Source: an uncultured Bacteroidales bacterium
GTDB taxonomy: Bacteria > Bacteroidota > Bacteroidia > Bacteroidales > UBA932
Reading direction: 5' to 3'
NCBI GenBank assembly: GCA_910585445.1
Contig: CAJUEK010000021.1
Span: forward strand, 1-33,960
Length of the DNA stretch: 33,960 nt
The notes under the pieces were generated by a model. The model was not told the origin of the DNA and searched no databases. It saw only the letters and a list, made by a program, of their open reading frames with translations. Positions 6,197 through 15,284 of the stretch are shown piece after piece. The translations under genes were made by a program, and so were the position numbers. Numbering within the stretch: position 1 is the stretch's first letter; each line of letters begins with the position of its first letter.

Positions 6197-9028
6197 ATGG
6201 ACATAAAGAACGAATATATAGAAATACAGGGCGCGAATGCCCATAACCTGAAGAACGTGAGCCTTTCCATCCCGAGGGGCAAATTCGTGGTAGTGACAGG
6301 ATTGAGCGGAAGCGGAAAGTCATCATTGGCCTTCGACACCATCTATGCCGAGGGGCAGCGCCGGTATATGGACACGCTGTCAACATATGCCAAGCATTTC
6401 ATGGGCATATTGGAGAAGCCGGAAGTGGAATCCATAACAGGACTCAGCCCGATTATCGCCATAGAGCAGAAGACCACAGGCAACAATCCGCGCTCCACTG
6501 TGGGCACAATCACGGAGATATACGATTTCCTCAGACTGCTTTATGCCAGGGCTTCAAAGGCCTATTCCCCTCACACGGGCAAGGAAATGGTCAGATATAC
6601 GGACGAGCAGATTGTGTCACTTATAATGGACAATTACAGGGACAGGAAATGCTACCTGCTCGCGCCTGTCGTAAAAGGCAGGAAAGGACATTACAAGGAA
6701 CTGCTTGAGCAGATGCGCAAGCGCGGATATACGCAGGTAAGGATTGACGGAAAGCTCTTCGAACTGAATGAAGTCACTGCCCTGGACCGCTACAAGGCGC
6801 ATTTCATAGAACTGGTCGTGGACAGGCTGAAGCCGTCTGAAAAAGACGTGAAACGTATCCGCGAATCGGTCATGTCCGCCCTGAACCTCGGCAAAGGCTC
6901 CCTTGCCGTGATGGACATGGAGACGGAAGCCATAAACCATTATTCGAAGCATCTTGTATGCCCGGACACAGGCCTGTCTCTTGCCGAGCCGGCGCCGCAT
7001 TCGTTCTCATTCAACTCTCCGCAGGGATATTGCCCGCACTGCAAAGGTCTCGGGACAATAGTTGACGTCAACATGGACACCATAATCCCAGACAGGAAAG
7101 TGTCCATCGCGGACGGAGGAATAGTTCCGCTCGGGAAAATACGCGAGACCAAGAAATTCGACATAATCAGGTCCATAGCACGCAAATACAATTTTTCGCT
7201 GTACGACCCGATAGAAGACCTCCCTGACGAGGTCGTATCCCTCATTGTATATGGCTCGGATGAACTTTTCAGGGTCGGGGAAGGCACTTCGTCAGAAATG
7301 ATGTCATTCCCGGGCATCGTTGAAGACATACAGGAAAAGATAACATGCCCTGTCTGCGGAGGCTCAAGGCTGAATAAGGAAGCCTCTTATTTCAGGATGG
7401 CAGGCAAGACCATAACTGAGGTCGCAGCAATGGAAATAAGCCAGCTGCACGAATGGTTCTCATCAATCGGAGACACGCTCGACAAGCGGGAGTCCATGAT
7501 TGCACGCGACATATTGAAAGAGTTGAAGGACAGGACCTCATTCCTGCTTGACGTTGGACTTGACTACCTGTCTTTGGACAGGACCACATCCTCGCTTTCT
7601 GGAGGAGAGAGCCAGAGAATCAGACTCGCCACACAGATTGGCTCGAAGCTCGTGAATGTGCTCTATATCCTCGACGAACCGAGCATCGGGCTGCACCAGA
7701 GGGACAACCGCAAGCTTATAGGCTCGCTCAAAAAACTGCGTGACGAGGGCAATTCCGTCATGGTGGTAGAGCACGATGCGGAGACAATGCTTGCAGCAGA
7801 CTGGCTCATTGACGTAGGACCGGGAGCAGGAGACGCCGGCGGAAAGATTTGCCTCAGCGCCCCCGTGGATATGCTGGATGAATATTACGGAGAAAACAGC
7901 AGGCACGGTGAAGAGGGAAATAATGAGGAAAACGCAGGGCACGGGCATATTGTCATGGGACCTTCCGTAACCATGGACTATCTCACGGGCAGAAAGGCCA
8001 TTGAAATCCCCGCTGAGCGCAGGAAAGGCAACGGTCTCACCCTGAGCATACACGGGGCTTCAGGAAATAATCTCAAAAATGTTGACATAGACTTCCCTCT
8101 TGGCATGCTGATAGGCATAAGCGGAGTGAGCGGAAGCGGAAAGTCCTCGCTAATTAATGAGACCCTGATGCCGATTCTGAAAAACAAGTTCTACAATGCC
8201 AAGATGCAGCCGCTCCCGTTTGCGGAAATCATAGGTACAGAGAACATTGACAAGCTGATAGAAATTGACCAAAGCCCGATAGGACGCACCCCGAGAAGCA
8301 ATCCGGCGACATTCACAGGAGTGTTCAATGACATACGCACCCTGTTCGAGGCGACTCCGGACGCAAAGGTGCGCGGATTCAAGGCCGGGCGCTTTTCATT
8401 CAACGTGCCTGGAGGACGGTGCGAGGAATGCAAGGGCGCGGGAATCAAGGTAATCGAGATGAATTTCCTGCCTTCCGTGAACGTGGTTTGTCCCGAATGC
8501 CGTGGAAGACGTTACAAAAGCGACACACTCGCGGTAAAATATAAGGGAAAGAACATAAATGACGTGCTTGAAATGCCGATAAGCGAGGCTTATGAGTTTT
8601 TCAGCAACATTCCGTCAATCGCACAGAAGCTCAAGGCCCTGGTTGATGTCGGACTCGGATACGTGCAGCTCGGCCAGTCTGCAGTCACACTCTCCGGAGG
8701 AGAAAGCCAGAGGATGAAGCTCGCGTCCGAGCTCTCCAAGAAAGGCACGGGCAATACCCTTTACATTCTTGACGAGCCTACCACCGGCCTGCATTTCGAG
8801 GACATAAAGGTATTGCTGGATGTGCTGCAGAAGCTTGTGGAACAAGGAAACACCGTCATTGTCATCGAACATAACCTTGACGTCCTCAAATCGGCGGACT
8901 ATCTGTTCGACATGGGACCGGAAGGCGGAAAGGCCGGAGGAATGATAATTGCTCAGGGCACGCCGGAACAGCTTGCAGACAATCCGGAATCCGTCACAGG
9001 ACCGTTCCTGAAAGAGATTCTGCCATAG
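6197..9028 (+). CDS. uvrA: UvrA-family excinuclease ABC subunit A (probable UvrA paralogue)
   Basis: A 943-residue UvrA with two ABC ATPase halves. Walker A motifs are GLSGSGKSS (about residue 35) and GVSGSGKSS (about 640); signature motifs are LSGGESQRIRLA (about 467) and LSGGESQRMKLA (about 832); Walker B motifs are LYILDEPS and LYILDEPT. The C-terminal zinc module is complete (CEEC and CPEC). In the first zinc module, at residues 255-258, the order is C-P-D-T, so the second cysteine of the pair is missing, while the other pair (CPHC) and a later CPVCGG are present. This fits a UvrA2-like paralogue better than the main UvrA. Its usual job is DNA damage recognition with UvrB; a paralogue may act in repair or resistance to DNA-binding compounds. 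It lies in a run with the MBL hydrolase and the nucleoside kinase. Confidence 0.88.
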   Translation: MDIKNEYIEIQGANAHNLKNVSLSIPRGKFVVVTGLSGSGKSSLAFDTIYAEGQRRYMDTLSTYAKHFMGILEKPEVESITGLSPIIAIEQKTTGNNPRSTVGTITEIYDFLRLLYARASKAYSPHTGKEMVRYTDEQIVSLIMDNYRDRKCYLLAPVVKGRKGHYKELLEQMRKRGYTQVRIDGKLFELNEVTALDRYKAHFIELVVDRLKPSEKDVKRIRESVMSALNLGKGSLAVMDMETEAINHYSKHLVCPDTGLSLAEPAPHSFSFNSPQGYCPHCKGLGTIVDVNMDTIIPDRKVSIADGGIVPLGKIRETKKFDIIRSIARKYNFSLYDPIEDLPDEVVSLIVYGSDELFRVGEGTSSEMMSFPGIVEDIQEKITCPVCGGSRLNKEASYFRMAGKTITEVAAMEISQLHEWFSSIGDTLDKRESMIARDILKELKDRTSFLLDVGLDYLSLDRTTSSLSGGESQRIRLATQIGSKLVNVLYILDEPSIGLHQRDNRKLIGSLKKLRDEGNSVMVVEHDAETMLAADWLIDVGPGAGDAGGKICLSAPVDMLDEYYGENSRHGEEGNNEENAGHGHIVMGPSVTMDYLTGRKAIEIPAERRKGNGLTLSIHGASGNNLKNVDIDFPLGMLIGISGVSGSGKSSLINETLMPILKNKFYNAKMQPLPFAEIIGTENIDKLIEIDQSPIGRTPRSNPATFTGVFNDIRTLFEATPDAKVRGFKAGRFSFNVPGGRCEECKGAGIKVIEMNFLPSVNVVCPECRGRRYKSDTLAVKYKGKNINDVLEMPISEAYEFFSNIPSIAQKLKALVDVGLGYVQLGQSAVTLSGGESQRMKLASELSKKGTGNTLYILDEPTTGLHFEDIKVLLDVLQKLVEQGNTVIVIEHNLDVLKSADYLFDMGPEGGKAGGMIIAQGTPEQLADNPESVTGPFLKEILP

Positions 9029-9063
9029 GCAAGCATAGAATCATCAACCAAAACCCAAAGAAC

Positions 9064-10794
9064 ATGAACGGAGTAAAAGTATATTGCGAGAACACAGGAA
9101 CATTCGAAACAATACAGGCAGGGACAACTCTCAAGGAACTGTCTGACAGGATTTGTCCATATGCGGCCAAGAACGGCAAGGCTGCAGAGGACAGGCAGTG
9201 CGGACAGCCTGTGCTCGCGGCCCTCGTGGACAACAGGCTGCATTCGCTGGACTATGCTGTCATCAATCCGCACAACATCCGTTTCATCGGATACGGGCAT
9301 CCTGACGGACGGCGCACATATATAAGGTCATTGTGCTTTGTGCTCCAGAAAGTCATACGCGAGATGTATCCGGAAAAGGTTCTGGTCATCGACTATTCGC
9401 TCCCAAGCGGCCTTTATTGCGAAATAAGGGAGACCGCGTGCATGGAGGACGGAAGGCCGAGACCATATTTCGCCACCGACGAGGAGCTGGAGCAGATATC
9501 CGCCCGCATGCGTGAAATCATAGATGCAGACACACCGTTCAAGAGACGCACGCTGGCAGCTGCCGAGGCCGAGGAGATATTCAGCAGGAACAACCAGACT
9601 GAAAAAGTCAATCTGCTGCGCACCACCGGACATTTCACATACGAGGTATATTTCCTTGACGACATGGCCGACACCTTTTACTGGCCGCTCACCACATCAG
9701 CCGGAGTGCTCAGCACGTTCAATATAATGGGATTCAACGACGGATTCTGCCTGCAATACCCTATGGACGGCGACGCTGGACGTGTACTCCCCATGAAACG
9801 GCAGTCCAAGATAGCCACAGCCCTCAAGGAGCATTCCGACTGGTGCTCTATAATGGGTGTGCGTGGAGTAGGTGCCCTCAATGCCAAGGTGCTCTCGGGA
9901 GAAATCATCGGCATGATCAATTTCTCCGAGGCTCTGCATGAAAGGAAATATGCGGAAATCGCAGACCAGATATACGAGCGCAGGGCAAGTGTGAAAATCG
10001 TCTTCATAGCCGGTCCTTCGAGCAGCGGAAAGACCTCAACATCGAAAAGGCTTGCAATCCAATGCCGCATACTCGGGCTTAACCCGAAGGTAATAGAGCT
10101 CGACAACTATTTCGTTGACAGGTCATTAACCCCGAGGGACGAAAACGGGGATTATGATTTCGAGGCTCTCGAGGCCATGGACCTGAAATTTCTCGGCCAG
10201 CAGCTGAATGACCTTCTGGACGGGAAGCAGGTTGAGATTCCTCGCTTTGACTTCAAGGAAGGGAAGCGCCATTTCAACGGCAATTTCATGCAGCTTCACG
10301 AGAAGGACATACTGATAATGGAAGGAATACATGCTCTCAATCCGGCCATGATTCCGGACGTTGACAATTCAAAGGTATTCCGCGTATATGCGTCCGCACT
10401 GACATCACTTTCGATTGACGAGAACAACAACATATCGACATCCGACAACAGGATGCTCAGGCGAATGATACGTGACAACCGCACGCGAGGCATCATGCCG
10501 GAGGACACCATAATGAGATGGCAGAGCGTCAGGCGCGGGGAGAACCGCAACATTTTCCCGTTCCAGGAGAACGCGGACGCGGTTTTCAATTCGGCACACA
10601 TTTTCGAGCTGCCGGTCCTGAAGTATTATGCGGAACCGCTCCTTCGAAGAATAGCACCAAATTCCCCCGCCTATCCGGAAGCCTCGCGCATGCTAAGATT
10701 CCTGGACTACATAGTGTCCCTCTCCCCCGCCGAGATTTCGGCCATCCCGCCGACCTCGATACTCCGGGAGTTCATTGCGGGACAGACGCTTTAG
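9064..10794 (+). CDS. Two-domain nucleoside (uridine kinase-like) kinase with TGS-like N-terminus
   Basis: A 576-residue protein. Residues about 1-65 look like a TGS/ubiquitin-like domain (TLKELSDRI); residues about 70-290 resemble the second, editing-like part of threonyl-tRNA synthetase as found in this family; the C-terminal half is a P-loop kinase of the uridine kinase/phosphoribulokinase type, with Walker A GPSSSGKTS at about residue 317, VIELDNYF and LIMEGIHALNP. It most likely phosphorylates a nucleoside, probably uridine or cytidine, though the substrate is inferred from the family only. The fusion is known in Bacteroidetes and some Firmicutes. It is the last gene of the MBL-uvrA-kinase run, and a long perfect hairpin follows 38 bases after the stop. 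Confidence 0.82.
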   Translation: MNGVKVYCENTGTFETIQAGTTLKELSDRICPYAAKNGKAAEDRQCGQPVLAALVDNRLHSLDYAVINPHNIRFIGYGHPDGRRTYIRSLCFVLQKVIREMYPEKVLVIDYSLPSGLYCEIRETACMEDGRPRPYFATDEELEQISARMREIIDADTPFKRRTLAAAEAEEIFSRNNQTEKVNLLRTTGHFTYEVYFLDDMADTFYWPLTTSAGVLSTFNIMGFNDGFCLQYPMDGDAGRVLPMKRQSKIATALKEHSDWCSIMGVRGVGALNAKVLSGEIIGMINFSEALHERKYAEIADQIYERRASVKIVFIAGPSSSGKTSTSKRLAIQCRILGLNPKVIELDNYFVDRSLTPRDENGDYDFEALEAMDLKFLGQQLNDLLDGKQVEIPRFDFKEGKRHFNGNFMQLHEKDILIMEGIHALNPAMIPDVDNSKVFRVYASALTSLSIDENNNISTSDNRMLRRMIRDNRTRGIMPEDTIMRWQSVRRGENRNIFPFQENADAVFNSAHIFELPVLKYYAEPLLRRIAPNSPAYPEASRMLRFLDYIVSLSPAEISAIPPTSILREFIAGQTL

Positions 10795-10832
10795 AAGGCA
10801 CAGAAAACCACAACAAATTATCCATCAAATAA

Positions 10833-10878
10833 TTACATAATCTCGGGTGTGCAGATTCGCACACCCGAGATTATGTAA
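10833..10878. terminator. Perfect 20-bp stem-loop after the nucleoside kinase gene
   Basis: Bases 10833-10852 pair exactly with 10859-10878 across the 6-nt loop AGATTC; the core is CTCGGGTGTGC. It lies 38 bases beyond the kinase stop codon, which suits a transcription terminator, but the sequence after it (AGTGTTAATAAC) is not a T-run. An alternative is a mobile-element hairpin, since loop size and symmetry resemble the 105-bp elements although the sequence differs. Confidence 0.5.
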
Positions 10879-10912
10879 AGTGTTAATAACAACCGATTTA
10901 CGTTTCTCTCTT

Positions 10913-11083
10913 ATGTCCCGTCCTGAAAAAGTTTACCACAAAACGTACACTTTTATGCAATCAAAACTCTATCAGACAACGCATCTGGCTCAAATCAAAA
11001 TGTTGCGCGAATATTTCTCGGGCGCGCCAGTTGAAAACATGAAGAGGAGATACGGCATTGGATTTTTGCCTTCGCAAATATAG
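10913..11083 (+). pseudogene. Short transposase-like remnant
   Basis: A 56-codon ORF starting ATGTCCCGTCC. The product ends in a stretch (QIKMLREYFSG, then ENMKRRYGIG) that resembles the N-terminal helix-turn-helix of IS3-type transposase OrfA proteins, then stops early in AT-rich sequence. The first 54 bases are repeated inverted at 1-55. Similarity of both copies ends just before the start codon on the side facing the genes between them, so they look like the same end of one element in opposite orientation. The family is not firmly recognised, and a small real protein cannot be excluded. Confidence 0.35.
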
Positions 11084-11096
11084 CACAAACAATATG

Positions 11097-11143
11097 CATA
11101 ATTTGCCAAATCCTATAAAATTTTGAAGATTTGGCAAATTATG
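11097..11143. repeat. Perfect 16-bp inverted repeat
   Basis: CATAATTTGCCAAATC (11097-11112) is an exact inverted match to 11128-11143 with a 15-nt AT-rich loop. It has no flanking T-run beyond the stem. It shares the word GCCAAAT with the 23-bp-period repeats at 15298-15358. Its role is unknown; an operator or the end of a lost element are both possible. Confidence 0.5.
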
Positions 11144-11681
11144 ACTCATTTTTGAACAAACTTATGACCATTCATGATTTATGGGTTGCTCCAGCATCCT
11201 CACCAAGCTGCTTACAGATTCCCACCAATACACGCATATACCTCAGACAGCGAGCATAGATTTCCATTCAAACCGGCGGCAGGGAAAATCAGGCGGCAGG
11301 CCGTTTTTCACTGAGCCGGTACATATGGCAGGAAAACGGTTTAAAAAATGGGCCGGATTTTTACGGAATGCTCACCAAAAGCAAAACGGTAAAAAAATCG
11401 CACGATATTTTTACCGTTTTCCTGCTTTGCTTGTGGCCCGAAAATATCTGCTACTTATGCTCAGTTGACAGAAATAGGCACACCCGGACCTTGTCAATAA
11501 TACTTGCGAGACCCGATAAACCTGCTGATAAATACATAATGGAGCAGGCTAATCAAAAGCATAGCCAGACCTACGTTAGATGAAAGAGTAAATGCTGATG
11601 AAGGCAATCACGAAGATAGTCACAAAAACAGCCATGAAGACCATTATGAACGGCAATCATGTACAGAAGTCATGACAGCAA
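11144..11681. other. Gene-poor stretch before the helicase gene
   Basis: No ORF here looks like a protein gene. The stretch contains one hairpin (11383-11420) and otherwise mixed sequence. No RNA gene was recognised. It may hold decayed remains of the element at 10913, but no similarity could be seen by eye. Confidence 0.4.
11383..11420. terminator. AT-rich perfect hairpin, possible bidirectional terminator
   Basis: AAAACGGTAAAAA (11383-11395) pairs exactly with 11408-11420, 12-nt loop. Each arm begins with A-run and ends with T-run, as in terminators that work in both directions. It is about 260 bases past the helicase stop codon, which is far for its terminator. Confidence 0.4.
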
Positions 11682-13796
11682 TCACTTGCCGCGGCAGATG
11701 CTGAGGATTTCATCACCGTATTTTTCGAACTTGGCCTTGCCGAATCCCTTGATGGAGAGCAATTCCTCCTTTGTTTTTGGAACTATGGAGGCTATTTCCA
11801 GCAAAGTGCTCTGATGCATTATGGTGTATGCGGGCACGTTGTCAGCCTTGAAGCGGGCAGTCCTCCATTCCATCAGCTTCTCACGGACTTTGTCATCCAC
11901 AATGCCGGCTTCACCTTCCTTTCTGACGATTTTCTTCAATTTCTTCTTAGACGCCGGCTTTTTCCTGTCCTCCAGCAGTGCTTCCGTCCTGATTTTGGAA
12001 TACTCCTCTGTCGAAAAGCCCATGTCAATAATCATATGCATCGTCCTGCATGCAATTTCAAGATTCACTGCCAGTTCTTCTGAAGCATCCTTAATCTTCT
12101 TCCGGACTTCCTTGTTGTCAATCTCAAGGGACGAGACTCTCGAGCAAAGGTCTGCCATCTCCTCCAGCTCGGTAATGAAATATTTTGCAGCTTTTTCGAG
12201 CCTGACTTTAAGATAATCATCGTCCGGACTGGCAGCTGCCTCTATTTTGGAGAGCTGCAGATTGAAAGTCCGTCCAGTCCTCCTGATTTCCTGAAACCTT
12301 GCACTTTTATTTTCAAGCACCTGATATTCTGAAGCATACAGCTTATGCAGATGCTCCCGCCATATCTTCATCATCCATCCCCACGACCTGCCTATATCAT
12401 CAAAGGCAAAAATTTCACGGAGAATGCTGAAACGGTAATCGGTTTCTTCTTTCTCAAGATTATTCTGAAGCTCTTCCTGAGGAGTTGCCGACTCATCAAA
12501 CAAGGAGACATCAGAATCAGAATATATTGCGGAAGGGCTGATGGGAGAATCCAATGAAATGCCCTCCAATGTGCGGCATCTTGACAAGGCCACATAGACC
12601 TGACCGAAAGCAAAGGCTGCACCGGCATCTATGGTGACACGGTCAAAGGTCAAGCCCTGGCTCTTATGAATCGTAATGGCCCATGCAATCCTGAGAGGAA
12701 GCTGCCTGAACTGCCCTATTATGTTCTGCTTTATTTCCCCGGACTCTTCATCCAGGGCATATTTTATATTCTGCCACTCGACAGGCTGCACGGATATCAG
12801 GTTCCCGTCGGCATCCAATACAGTTACGCTGTCATCAGAATCAAACGATTCCACACGGCCAATCTTGCCATTGTAGAACCTCCCTTCAGAATCGTTACGG
12901 ATGAACATTACTTGCGAGCCCTTTTTCAGGACAAGCACCTCGTCAGCCGGATAGCTGTTTTCTGGGAAATCCCCCTCAACTTCAGCGGCAAACGAGACTG
13001 CCTCCCCGGGCAATGCATCAAGCTTTCGGCTGTTGACATCATCAGCCTGTCTGTTATGGGTCATCAGACGAATCGGCTCTGAGGTGTCATCTGCATTGCT
13101 TCCATGGCCACATGCAGCCCCGACCCTTGAATTGAGCTTACGGAGCAGTTCCCCTTCGAGACGGTTTTCCCTTACGGCATTGAGAATGTCCAAGAACTCC
13201 AGGTCCTGCTGACGATATACTTTCTCAAACTCGATAGTAATATACTGGAGCCTGCGTAGAGCCTTTGAATGAAAGAAATACGGGGACGGATACACCTGTT
13301 CCATATATTGCCTCTCGGATTCCTTCACCACTGGCGAAAGCTGCCGCGCATCACCTATCATCAGAAGCTGAACGCCTCCGAAAGGCTTGTCACTGCGGCG
13401 ATACCTGCGCAAAGTCATGTCCACAGCATCCAGAAGGTCGGCACGGACCATTGATATCTCGTCTATTATGATAAGATCCAGGGTACGGAGAATCTTGACC
13501 CTGTCTTTCCTGAGGCTCCGGTAGCTTTCCGGCATCTGGTACTCCGTCACAAGTTCCTTGACATCCGGAAGATACGGACATAGAGGAAGCAGGAAAAATG
13601 AATGTATCGTGGAGCCGCCTGCATTTACTGCCGCGACTCCAGTCGGAGCAAGCACGACAAACCTTTTTGAGGTAGTACGTGTAATATATTTGAGAAATGT
13701 GGTCTTTCCCGTTCCCGCCTTTCCTGTCAAGAATATGGACCTTCCGGTAAGCTTGACATACCGTTCAGCCATTTCAAAAATCGAATCCTTCTCCAT
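11682..13796 (-). CDS. PIF1-like superfamily 1B helicase with C-terminal HRDC-like domain
   Basis: A 704-residue DNA helicase. Walker A is GKAGTGKTTF (residues 24-33), motif Ia APTGVAAVNAGGSTIHSFF, Walker B IIIDEISM (about 112-119), motif III MIGDARQLSPV, and the C-terminal SF1 motifs AITIHKSQGLTFDRV and YVALSRCR are all present, so the enzyme should be active. The last 80 residues (AYTIMHQSTLLEIASIVP, LLSIKGFGKAKFEKYG) form an HRDC-like nucleic-acid-binding domain as in RecQ. PIF1 enzymes unwind 5' to 3' and resolve G-quadruplexes and stalled forks. The middle region (about 430-600) has no clear domain and is rich in charged, helical sequence. Separate from its neighbours, with a possible promoter at 13920. 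Confidence 0.88.
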   Translation of the reverse strand: MEKDSIFEMAERYVKLTGRSIFLTGKAGTGKTTFLKYITRTTSKRFVVLAPTGVAAVNAGGSTIHSFFLLPLCPYLPDVKELVTEYQMPESYRSLRKDRVKILRTLDLIIIDEISMVRADLLDAVDMTLRRYRRSDKPFGGVQLLMIGDARQLSPVVKESERQYMEQVYPSPYFFHSKALRRLQYITIEFEKVYRQQDLEFLDILNAVRENRLEGELLRKLNSRVGAACGHGSNADDTSEPIRLMTHNRQADDVNSRKLDALPGEAVSFAAEVEGDFPENSYPADEVLVLKKGSQVMFIRNDSEGRFYNGKIGRVESFDSDDSVTVLDADGNLISVQPVEWQNIKYALDEESGEIKQNIIGQFRQLPLRIAWAITIHKSQGLTFDRVTIDAGAAFAFGQVYVALSRCRTLEGISLDSPISPSAIYSDSDVSLFDESATPQEELQNNLEKEETDYRFSILREIFAFDDIGRSWGWMMKIWREHLHKLYASEYQVLENKSARFQEIRRTGRTFNLQLSKIEAAASPDDDYLKVRLEKAAKYFITELEEMADLCSRVSSLEIDNKEVRKKIKDASEELAVNLEIACRTMHMIIDMGFSTEEYSKIRTEALLEDRKKPASKKKLKKIVRKEGEAGIVDDKVREKLMEWRTARFKADNVPAYTIMHQSTLLEIASIVPKTKEELLSIKGFGKAKFEKYGDEILSICRGK

Positions 13797-13919
13797 ATCC
13801 GCTCAAACCGTTATTATAAACCGGATTCCCTCCCAATGAAAATCCATGATGACATACATAAACGCCAAGCTTGCCTGTAAAGTTTTGCCGGAGTGCCGGC
13901 GTATATATGAACATCGGCT

Positions 13920-13927
13920 CAAATATA
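13920..13927 (-). promoter_or_regulatory. Possible -7 box for the helicase gene
   Basis: On the minus strand TATATTTG matches the Bacteroidetes -7 box TAnnTTTG exactly. A TTTG lies only 14 bases upstream, short of the usual 19-21, so the upstream box is poor. Transcription from here would give a leader of about 115 nt. Confidence 0.35.
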
Positions 13928-14021
13928 CGGTTTTGTCATTACAAACAGGAAAAATTCTTACTCTGAAATTCCGGAAAGTCCCCTTGCAACAATGGCGGAG
14001 AGCCCGAAACCAAATGCAGCA

Positions 14022-15149
14022 TCACAAGAGGGACGCTATTGCATAGCCTCCGAAAATGAGCCAGATGTAAAGAATGCCTGCAAGCAGAAAAGGTTTTGCC
14101 CCGGCCTGCTTGAATTTGTCAAAGCTGGTTTCCGCGCCAAGGGCTGTCATTGCCATTGTCAGCAGGAATGTATCGAAGGCATTTATCGCACCGAGTCCGC
14201 CATTGAGAATATCGGAAGGAATGAACGGCATGCTCTGGAGCATGGAATTGATGCCTATCGCAACGAGGAACAGTACCGCGAACCATGGAACCGTAATCTT
14301 GCCGCGCCCTGACGGCCTGACATCAGCTTCTTCATTACCGGCACACGCGCCTGCTCCCTCAGCAGTTCCATGTCCGGAAGCCATGCAGGCCTTCCTGCTT
14401 CTGCGTGAAAGCACAAGGCTCATGACAACAAGCACAGGTGCAAGCATCATGACACGAATCATCTTGGTGACGGTAGCGGCATCGGCGACATTTCCTCCTG
14501 CGGCGTCCATTGCATTTCCGGCTCCGACCACATGCGCGACCTCATGAAGTGTCGAGCCGAGATAGACTGCCACCTGCCTGTCATTCAGCCCGTCAAGAAT
14601 CCCGCTCCTGTAAAGGACAGGATACAGGAACATTGACAATGTACCGAAAATAACCACGGTAGAAACGGCTACGGCAGTCTTGTGCGGCGGGCATTTCACC
14701 ACAGGCTCGGCACCGAGCACGGCAGCCGCCCCGCATATTGCGCTTCCCACAGATGTCATCAGAGACGTCTCACCGTCAACCTTCAGCATACGTCCCGCGA
14801 GTATTCCTATCAAAAGAGTCCCGCAAACTATCACCAGATCAGCGGCAATGGCAGGAAGCCCAATTTCAGCAACTTGCTGGAATGTAAGGCGGAAGCCGTA
14901 AAGCACGACACCCAGGCGCAGAACCTGCTTCGTGCAGAACTGGATGCCAGGAACCCATGTCTGAGGTAACTTGTTGCGGAGGCTGTTTGCATAGAGCATT
15001 CCCAGAATGATTCCGACAATCAGCGGGCTGAGCGACAGTTTCCTTACAAATTCAAAATCCGCTATATAGAATGCGGAAAAGGAGAACAGCACTATCAGAA
15101 GGATTCCGTGAAGCACATCCGGACGGTTTTCTTTGAATTGAGACATCAT
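14022..15149 (-). CDS. YeiH family (UPF0324) putative anion/sulfate exporter
   Basis: A 375-residue membrane protein with about ten hydrophobic segments. It matches the YeiH/UPF0324 family by its N-terminal GIILGMLYANSLRNKLP, GVVLYGFRLTF, the conserved SVGSAICGAAAVLGAEPV stretch and STLHEVAHVVGAGNA. Family members are annotated as putative sulfate exporters, though transport has been shown for few of them. A hydrophilic loop of about 45 residues (roughly 245-290), rich in Gly, Ala and charged residues, interrupts the C-terminal half and seems longer than usual. The gene is alone, with a strong promoter match at 15219-15250 and a set of direct repeats upstream of it, so it is probably regulated. 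Confidence 0.82.
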   Translation of the reverse strand: MMSQFKENRPDVLHGILLIVLFSFSAFYIADFEFVRKLSLSPLIVGIILGMLYANSLRNKLPQTWVPGIQFCTKQVLRLGVVLYGFRLTFQQVAEIGLPAIAADLVIVCGTLLIGILAGRMLKVDGETSLMTSVGSAICGAAAVLGAEPVVKCPPHKTAVAVSTVVIFGTLSMFLYPVLYRSGILDGLNDRQVAVYLGSTLHEVAHVVGAGNAMDAAGGNVADAATVTKMIRVMMLAPVLVVMSLVLSRRSRKACMASGHGTAEGAGACAGNEEADVRPSGRGKITVPWFAVLFLVAIGINSMLQSMPFIPSDILNGGLGAINAFDTFLLTMAMTALGAETSFDKFKQAGAKPFLLAGILYIWLIFGGYAIASLL

Positions 15150-15218
15150 AACAAATCAATTTTAAGTTAAGGCCGCACTCACCATGCAAGCAGCGTTCCC
15201 GACTCCAATTTCATCCCG

Positions 15219-15250
15219 CAAATATAGCTAAAGTCGAGAGCAGAGGCAAA
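15219..15250 (-). promoter_or_regulatory. Bacteroidetes-type promoter of the YeiH gene
   Basis: On the minus strand TTTG (15250-15247) is followed by 20 bases and TATATTTG (15226-15219), an ideal match to the -33/-7 consensus of the primary Bacteroidetes sigma factor. Transcription should start near 15213, leaving a leader of about 64 nt before the start codon at 15149. Confidence 0.7.
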
Positions 15251-15284
15251 GTTTACTTCGATTACGCAAATCGAGCTCGAGAAT

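Noticed and set aside
5727..6386. 219-codon minus-strand ORF opposite the MBL hydrolase and uvrA start
   Set aside because: Lies antisense to two well-supported genes, and its product has no family-like features.
7538..8053. 171-codon minus-strand ORF inside uvrA
   Set aside because: Antisense to the conserved ATPase region of UvrA.
11514..11548. Possible fourth copy of the 105-bp element (GATAAA and TGGAGC words)
   Set aside because: The two words are in the wrong order, and the central hairpin ACGATTCCCC is absent.
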